Shown: positions 59,277 to 64,000 of the stretch, piece by piece | Position numbering within the stretch: the first letter of the stretch is position 1 | Layout of the letters: each line of letters starts with the position of its first letter | Assembly (NCBI GenBank): GCA_020199775.1 | Contig: JAIVJZ010000040.1 | Span: 1-64,000, forward strand | Reading direction: 5' to 3' | Origin: Acidobacteriota bacterium | GTDB taxonomy: Bacteria > Acidobacteriota > Blastocatellia > Pyrinomonadales > Pyrinomonadaceae | Length of the DNA stretch: 64,000 nucleotides | Position numbers and translations under genes: made by a program | The notes under the pieces: model-generated | Seen by the model: the letters and a program-made list of their open reading frames with translations, nothing else | Told to the model about the DNA's origin: nothing | Database searches by the model: none

Positions 59277-62200
59277 TGTCTGCATAACCATCCTTTGCGG
59301 CTTGCCGCGTGAGCGGTTTCGCGACCTTGGGGCGACGGGTGAACGTCGCGGCCACGCCCGCGTAAGCGTCGGAGAAACGGCGACCCGCGCCCCCCTTGAA
59401 GTTGTTGAAACGCGACCCCACGTAGCCCCACACGCGCGAGTCTTTCGCATCCTCGAACAGCGAGTAGAAAACCGGCACGGCCAAGAGCGTCAGGAGCAGA
59501 CACATGCTCTGCCCGCCGACGACGAGCACGCCGATTGAACGGTTCGTCGCCGCGCCCGCGCCGCTGCCGAGGATGAGCGGGATCATGCCCGCGACAAGCG
59601 CGATGGTCGTCATCAGAATCGGGCGCAGGCGGTCGCGGTTGGCTTGCAGGATCGCGCTGTAGCGTTCCATGCCGTGCGAGCGCAGTTCGTTCGTGTGGTC
59701 GATCTGGAGAATGGCGTTCTTCTTGACGATGCCGAACAAGAGCAGGATGCCGAGCGCGGAGAAGATGTTCAGACGTTGCCCGGCGATCAGGGTTGACAGG
59801 AGCGCGAACGGGATCGACAGCGGCAGCGTCAACAGGATCGTCACCGGGTGGATGAACGATTCGAACTGCGCCGCGAGGATCAGGTACATGAAGACGAACG
59901 AGAGCAGGAACGCCAGCATGAACGATTGGTTCGCGCGCTGCAACTCTTTCGACTGCCCCGTGACGCCCGTGCGATACCCGGCCTCCATGTTCAACTCCTG
60001 CGCGTAACGCTGGACGGCGACCAGCCCGTCGGCCTCCGAACCGTTCGGCGCGAGGCTCGCCGAGATCGTCACCTGCCGCTGCCGGTTCAGGCGATCAATC
60101 GAAGCGGGACTCTCGCCCTCTTCGAGGCGCACGAGTTTCTCCAAGCCCACCGTGCCGCCGTTGGAGGACGCCACCGTGAAGTTGCTCAGGTTCTCGCGCG
60201 TGCGCCGGAACTCTTCGCCCGCGCGCACCACCACGTCGTATTGATCCGAGCCTTCGCTGTAGGTGGTGACGCGCGCCCCGGCGGCGAGCGTGTTCAAAGC
60301 CTGCGCCACGTCGCCCGCCCTGACGCCCAGATCGGCGGCGCGCTGGCGGTCGATGATGATGCGCAGTTCCGGGCTGCTCAGTTGGAGCGAGCGGTCGGCG
60401 TCGCGGAAGTTCTCGTCCTTCTTGATGCGCTCGACGAGTTTTTCCGAATACGCGTCGAGTTTGGCGATGTCGGGGCCGCTGATGTAGAGGCCGAGCGACG
60501 AGCCGCCGCGCCCGCCGCCGCCGCCGATGGCCGCGCCGATGGACGACCCGCCCGACGCGCCGATAATGTACTCCTTCGGATATTTCCGCTTGCGGATCAT
60601 GTCGCGCGTGCGCTGGATCAACTCGGTCTGCGACAGTTCGCGCTCCTTCACCGGCAGGAGGCTCACCTGCACCGAACCCTGATTAGGCTGGCCGCCGCCG
60701 CCGAAGCCGCCCGCGTTGACGAGCGTGTTCTTGACGCCCGGAATCTGTTCGCGCACGTCGCGCGCGACGCGATCAAGGACGGACTGCGTGGCCGCCAGAC
60801 TCGTCCCCTGCGGCGCGCGCAGAGAGACCTGAAAGGCCGACTCGTCTTCGTCGGGCAGGAAGTTGTAACCGACGTACTTGTAGAGCGGCCAGATCGAGGC
60901 CACGACCACGACGCACAGCACGACGATGATCCAGCGGTGCGCCATCGACCAGCGGAGCATCCACATGTACGAGCGATCAACCGGGCGATAAAAACGGCCG
61001 CCCTTCGACGACGAGTGCGCCTTCTCTTCGCGCCCTTCGGCCGTCGCCACGCTCGCGTGCGCGGTAACAGCGCGGCCGTCCGTGCCGTCGCCGTCGCCGC
61101 CACCTGCCGCCGCTGTAGGCTCCAAACCTTCGGGCGTGATGGACTCTTTCGGCGGCTTGATCCAGCGCGCGGCGAGCATCGGCGTCAGCGTGAACGAGAC
61201 GATCAGCGAGACGGCGATGGCGGCGGCCGACGTGAGTCCGAACGAGGACATGAAGCGGCCGACGATGCCGGTCATAAAGCCGACGGGGATGAAGACGGCG
61301 AGCAAGCTGAGGGTCGTCGCCATGACGGCCAGACCGATCTCGCGCGTCCCTTCGATGGCCGCCTGATACGGGTGCATCCCCTTCTCTTCGACGAAGCGGT
61401 AGATGTTCTCCAAGACGACGATGGCGTCGTCGATCACGATGCCGACCATCAGCGTCAGCGCGAGCATCGTCATCTGGTTGAGCGAGTAGCCGAGCGCGGC
61501 GATCAGGGCGAAGGCCGAGATGATCGAGGTCGGGATGGCGAGCGCGGCGATGACCGTCGAGCGGAAGTTCCACAGGAAGAGGAAGACGATCAGCGCGGCG
61601 AGCAAACCGCCGACGACGAGGTGTTCTTCAATCGCGTGCAAACTGGTTTCGATGAACTCGGACTGATCGCGCGTGACGACGACGTTGAGGTCTTTCGGCA
61701 GGAGCGGCGTGATCTCGGCCATGCGCTGCTTGACGCCGTTGATGACGGCGATGGTGTTCGCGCCCGACTGCTTGCGGATACCGAGCGAAACGGATGGCAC
61801 GCCGTTCAGGGACGCGGCCGACTGCGGATCGACGCCGCTGTCTTCGACGCGCCCGAGGTCGCTGATCTTGACCGGGTAGTTGTTCCGCGTCGCCACGACG
61901 ATGTGGTTGAAGTCTTCGACCTTCGTCACCTTCGAGAGCGTGCGCAGCGTCACCGTGCGCGCGCCCTCGTCGAGACGCCCGCCGGGCAGTTCGAGGTTCT
62001 GCGCGCGCAGGGCGTTCGACACTTCCGTGACCGACAAGTTGTAGGCGCGCAGCCGATCCGGTTCGATGTAGACTTTGATCTCGCGCTGGCGTCCGCCGAA
62101 GACGACCACCTCGCCGACGCCGTCGGCCGATTCGATGCGTTCCTGAATCTGCTTCTGGACGAGGTCGGTCAGTTCGATGGACGAGCGCGGCGCGCTGATG

Positions 62201-62628
62201 GCGTAAACCAGCACGGGCTGCGAGTCGGGGTCGGACTTGCGGACGACGGGCGGGTCGGCCGTCTCCGGCAGGCGGTTGATGATGGTGCTGACCTTGTCGC
62301 GCACCTCCTGCGTGGCGAGGTCGGGGTCTTTCTCGAGGTTGAAGTTGATCGTGACGTTCGAGCGACCCTGCGCCGAACTGGAACGCATCTCGTCAATGCC
62401 GGGGACGGTGTTGACGACGCCCTCGATGATGTCCGTGATCTCGGTCTCGATCTCCTGCGGCGCGGCTCCGGGGTTTGAAGTCGAAACCGAGACGGTCGGA
62501 ATATCGATCTTCGGAAAGCGGTCGACGCCGAGCGTGAAGAAAGAGAAACCGCCGATGACGGTCAGGATCAAAATGATGACGGTGGCGAAGACCGGGCGGC
62601 GGACGCAAATTTCGGCTAACTTCTGCAT
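59260..62628 (-). CDS. RND efflux transporter (HAE1/AcrB type)
   Basis: A complete 1122-residue pump starting MQKLAEICVRRPVFATVIIL. The proton-relay helix LTLMVGIVIDDAIVVLENIY is intact. Unlike the first pump, helix 7 and the porter start are present (VVVVASIWPLYKYVGYNFLP followed by DEDES). A Gly-rich insert (GGGGRGGSS) lies in the large loop. It moves drugs or lipophilic compounds from membrane or periplasm to the TolC channel. The order in the operon is MFP, RND, TolC, adaptor-like lipoprotein, small membrane protein. Confidence 0.95.
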   Translation of the reverse strand: MQKLAEICVRRPVFATVIILILTVIGGFSFFTLGVDRFPKIDIPTVSVSTSNPGAAPQEIETEITDIIEGVVNTVPGIDEMRSSSAQGRSNVTINFNLEKDPDLATQEVRDKVSTIINRLPETADPPVVRKSDPDSQPVLVYAISAPRSSIELTDLVQKQIQERIESADGVGEVVVFGGRQREIKVYIEPDRLRAYNLSVTEVSNALRAQNLELPGGRLDEGARTVTLRTLSKVTKVEDFNHIVVATRNNYPVKISDLGRVEDSGVDPQSAASLNGVPSVSLGIRKQSGANTIAVINGVKQRMAEITPLLPKDLNVVVTRDQSEFIETSLHAIEEHLVVGGLLAALIVFLFLWNFRSTVIAALAIPTSIISAFALIAALGYSLNQMTMLALTLMVGIVIDDAIVVLENIYRFVEEKGMHPYQAAIEGTREIGLAVMATTLSLLAVFIPVGFMTGIVGRFMSSFGLTSAAAIAVSLIVSFTLTPMLAARWIKPPKESITPEGLEPTAAAGGGDGDGTDGRAVTAHASVATAEGREEKAHSSSKGGRFYRPVDRSYMWMLRWSMAHRWIIVVLCVVVVASIWPLYKYVGYNFLPDEDESAFQVSLRAPQGTSLAATQSVLDRVARDVREQIPGVKNTLVNAGGFGGGGQPNQGSVQVSLLPVKERELSQTELIQRTRDMIRKRKYPKEYIIGASGGSSIGAAIGGGGGRGGSSLGLYISGPDIAKLDAYSEKLVERIKKDENFRDADRSLQLSSPELRIIIDRQRAADLGVRAGDVAQALNTLAAGARVTTYSEGSDQYDVVVRAGEEFRRTRENLSNFTVASSNGGTVGLEKLVRLEEGESPASIDRLNRQRQVTISASLAPNGSEADGLVAVQRYAQELNMEAGYRTGVTGQSKELQRANQSFMLAFLLSFVFMYLILAAQFESFIHPVTILLTLPLSIPFALLSTLIAGQRLNIFSALGILLLFGIVKKNAILQIDHTNELRSHGMERYSAILQANRDRLRPILMTTIALVAGMIPLILGSGAGAATNRSIGVLVVGGQSMCLLLTLLAVPVFYSLFEDAKDSRVWGYVGSRFNNFKGGAGRRFSDAYAGVAATFTRRPKVAKPLTRQAAKDGYADNVSGD

Positions 62629-62660
62629 GATCTTAAAATCTCAGGTTTCAAGTAAAAGCG

Positions 62661-62742
62661 GGTTTCAAGTTTCAAGTTTCAGGTTTCAAGTTAAAGCAAG
62701 AGCAACTTTCAGACTTGAAACCTGAAACCTGAAACTTGAAAC
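62661..62742. repeat. TTTCAAG/TTTCAGG-family inverted repeat
   Basis: Arms at 62661-62690 and 62714-62742 pair over 29 bp with one mismatch. It lies between the MFP stop (62745) and the RND start, the same place as the repeat in the first efflux cluster. Confidence 0.8.
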
Positions 62743-62744
62743 TT

Positions 62745-64000
62745 TTATTGCCTGACGCGCGCCCCCTCGAAAAGTTGTTGGAGGTTGCTGGTCGCCACCG
62801 TCTCGTCGGCGTTGACGCCGGAAAGTATCTGAATCGAACCGCCTTCCTCCGTGCCGATCTGGACGACGCGCAGTTTCGCCGTGTCTTTATCAATGACGAA
62901 GACGCGGTAGGACTGTGTGTTCTGGTCGGAGAAGACGGCGGCGCGCGGGACGTAGACGGCGTGGCTGCCGCCCTGCCGGACGATGCGCGCGGTGGCGAAC
63001 ATGCCCGCGCGCAGCGAGTTGTCGCCGTTCTCGACGGCCGCCTCGATGGTCGCGGCGCGCGAAACCGGGTCAATCGCGGGGTTGACTGCCGTCACCCGCC
63101 CGGCGAATTTCCGTTCACGGTGCGCGTCGACTTCGAGCGAGACGCCCATGCCCGGCGTGATGAAAGGCACTTCCGCCTCGGGCACTTGCAACTGCAACTT
63201 GATCGGGTTGGTGCGCAAGACCGTGGCGATGACGGCCGCGGGCGTCACGTACTCGCCGACGGCGATGGGGCGGTTGCTGATGTAACCGGCGTAGGGCGCG
63301 CGGATCGTAGCGTCGGCCACGGCCTTCTGCGCGATGGCGACCTGCGCGCGCGCGGACGAGACGGCGGACTCGGCCGTCTGGATGGCCTGATTGCTCTGGC
63401 GCGCGGTGTTGAGCGCGGATTCGAGTTGCTGGCGAGCGGCGTTGACGCGCGCGCGCGCCGTGTCGCGCTGCGTGCGGAATTGATCGTAGGTGCTGACGGC
63501 CGTGTCGCCCGTCTCGACGAGCGCGCGGTAACGCCGCTCGTTCGCTTCGGCCAGACGCAACTCGGCCTGCGCCTGTTCGAGGTTTGCGCTCGCGGCGCGC
63601 GCTTCGGGGATCGCGCTGGCGTCGAAAGCGCCGCCCGGTCGCAAGCCGAGTCGCGCCTCCGCCTGCCTGACCCCGGCGATGGCCTGTTGCACCCCGGCCT
63701 GCGCCTGTTGCAGACGCAGGCGCGCGTCCCTGTCGTTGAGCCGCGCGATCACGTTGCCCTGCCGGACGAACGCGCCGACGCCGACCGGCGTCGCTACGAC
63801 CTGACCGGAGGCTTGCGAGGCCACATCCGAAGTCTCTTCGGCGACGAGGCTCCCCGTCGATTGAATGTAAGACGGAACTTCGCGCGCCTCCGCCTTCGCC
63901 GTGGTGACGGCGACGGGCGCGGCTTCCGGCGCATTCCCCGCGCCGCCGCCCCGGTCTCCTGCGCCTTCCTCGGCGCGCGCGCCGCCCTTCGCGTCGGCCT
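62745..64000 (-). CDS. RND efflux periplasmic adaptor, 5' end beyond the window
   Basis: A membrane fusion protein of which at least 418 residues are visible. The frame is open to the window edge and the GTG at 63824 is internal, not a start. It has the barrel-sandwich halves (ATPVGVGAFVRQGNVIARLN and IRAPYAGYISNRPIAVGEYV), a long helical hairpin between, and the beta-barrel domain (VNPAIDPVSRAATIEAAVEN). It ends in FEGARVRQ, like the first MFP. The missing part is the signal peptide or lipobox. First visible gene of the second efflux operon. Confidence 0.92.
   Translation of the reverse strand, partial: ADAKGGARAEEGAGDRGGGAGNAPEAAPVAVTTAKAEAREVPSYIQSTGSLVAEETSDVASQASGQVVATPVGVGAFVRQGNVIARLNDRDARLRLQQAQAGVQQAIAGVRQAEARLGLRPGGAFDASAIPEARAASANLEQAQAELRLAEANERRYRALVETGDTAVSTYDQFRTQRDTARARVNAARQQLESALNTARQSNQAIQTAESAVSSARAQVAIAQKAVADATIRAPYAGYISNRPIAVGEYVTPAAVIATVLRTNPIKLQLQVPEAEVPFITPGMGVSLEVDAHRERKFAGRVTAVNPAIDPVSRAATIEAAVENGDNSLRAGMFATARIVRQGGSHAVYVPRAAVFSDQNTQSYRVFVIDKDTAKLRVVQIGTEEGGSIQILSGVNADETVATSNLQQLFEGARVRQ

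Noticed and set aside
14409..62742. REP/BIME-type mobile palindromes mobilised by a RAYT transposase
   Set aside because: No RAYT gene is visible, and the words differ between families instead of being copies of one sequence; kept as a possibility only for the TTTCAAG family.
63822..63824. GTG as the start of the last MFP gene
   Set aside because: The frame stays open and coding to the window edge; upstream codons fit an MFP N-terminus (EVPSYIQSTGSLVAEE).

Overview
The window reads as part of the chromosome of a GC-rich, Gram-negative bacterium, most likely an Acidobacteriota member (Blastocatellia-like). The pointers are VWFA-type secreted proteins typical of that phylum, bacillithiol genes (bshA, bshB1) beside envelope genes, two RND efflux operons with outer-membrane factors, and many secreted proteins with Ala/Pro-rich tails. 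This placement is an inference from gene content, not a phylogenetic result.

Region 1 (about 1-13,160) is an accessory island of visibly lower GC. It opens with a possible transposase tail. An integron-type gene-cassette array follows, with two complete attC sites, one truncated attC and no integrase in view. Next come a small exported peptide gene with a duplicated GIMWTG motif and, divergent from it, a TPR/Fis-HTH/receiver regulator. A decayed restriction block follows: an Mrr-type endonuclease split by an in-frame amber codon, intact-looking hsdR and hsdS, and only the last 76 codons of hsdM. The island ends with a primase-like tail fragment, an excisionase-like gene and a tyrosine integrase that abuts the 3' end of tRNA-Met(CAU), the probable insertion site.

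Region 2 (13,240-37,050) is core-like and GC-rich. It holds hemB, a GH5-like secreted mannanase, selB, a VWFA protein with a deleted neighbouring copy, an FKBP isomerase, a beta-propeller protein, a NYN-domain protein, nth overlapping bshA, an Nfu-type Fe-S protein, two tandem paralogous secreted proteins of unknown function, an HXXEE membrane protein, bshB1, an MBL hydrolase, a YegS-like lipid kinase and an EEP-family phosphatase/nuclease.

Region 3 (37,070-64,000) is mostly envelope functions. A TetR/MFP/RND/TolC efflux cluster has a 16-bp palindromic operator candidate, but its RND pump lacks about 39 residues. Then follow an ElaB/holin-like/membrane-anchor trio, a second lipid kinase, a metallophosphoesterase, a TPR protein, an M28 peptidase, topA, and a second MFP/RND/TolC operon with two extra downstream genes; its MFP runs off the window end.

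At least sixteen spacers in regions 2 and 3 hold long inverted repeats. Most have arms built from 7-nt (sometimes 8-nt) tandem words such as TTTCAAG/TTTCAGG, GGGATGA, GCAGTGA, CACGATT and CCCTTTA. Some arms run into coding sequence. One spacer is a perfect 74-bp palindrome without a loop. This heptamer-word system, the cassette array and the peptide/TPR pair are the most unusual features.
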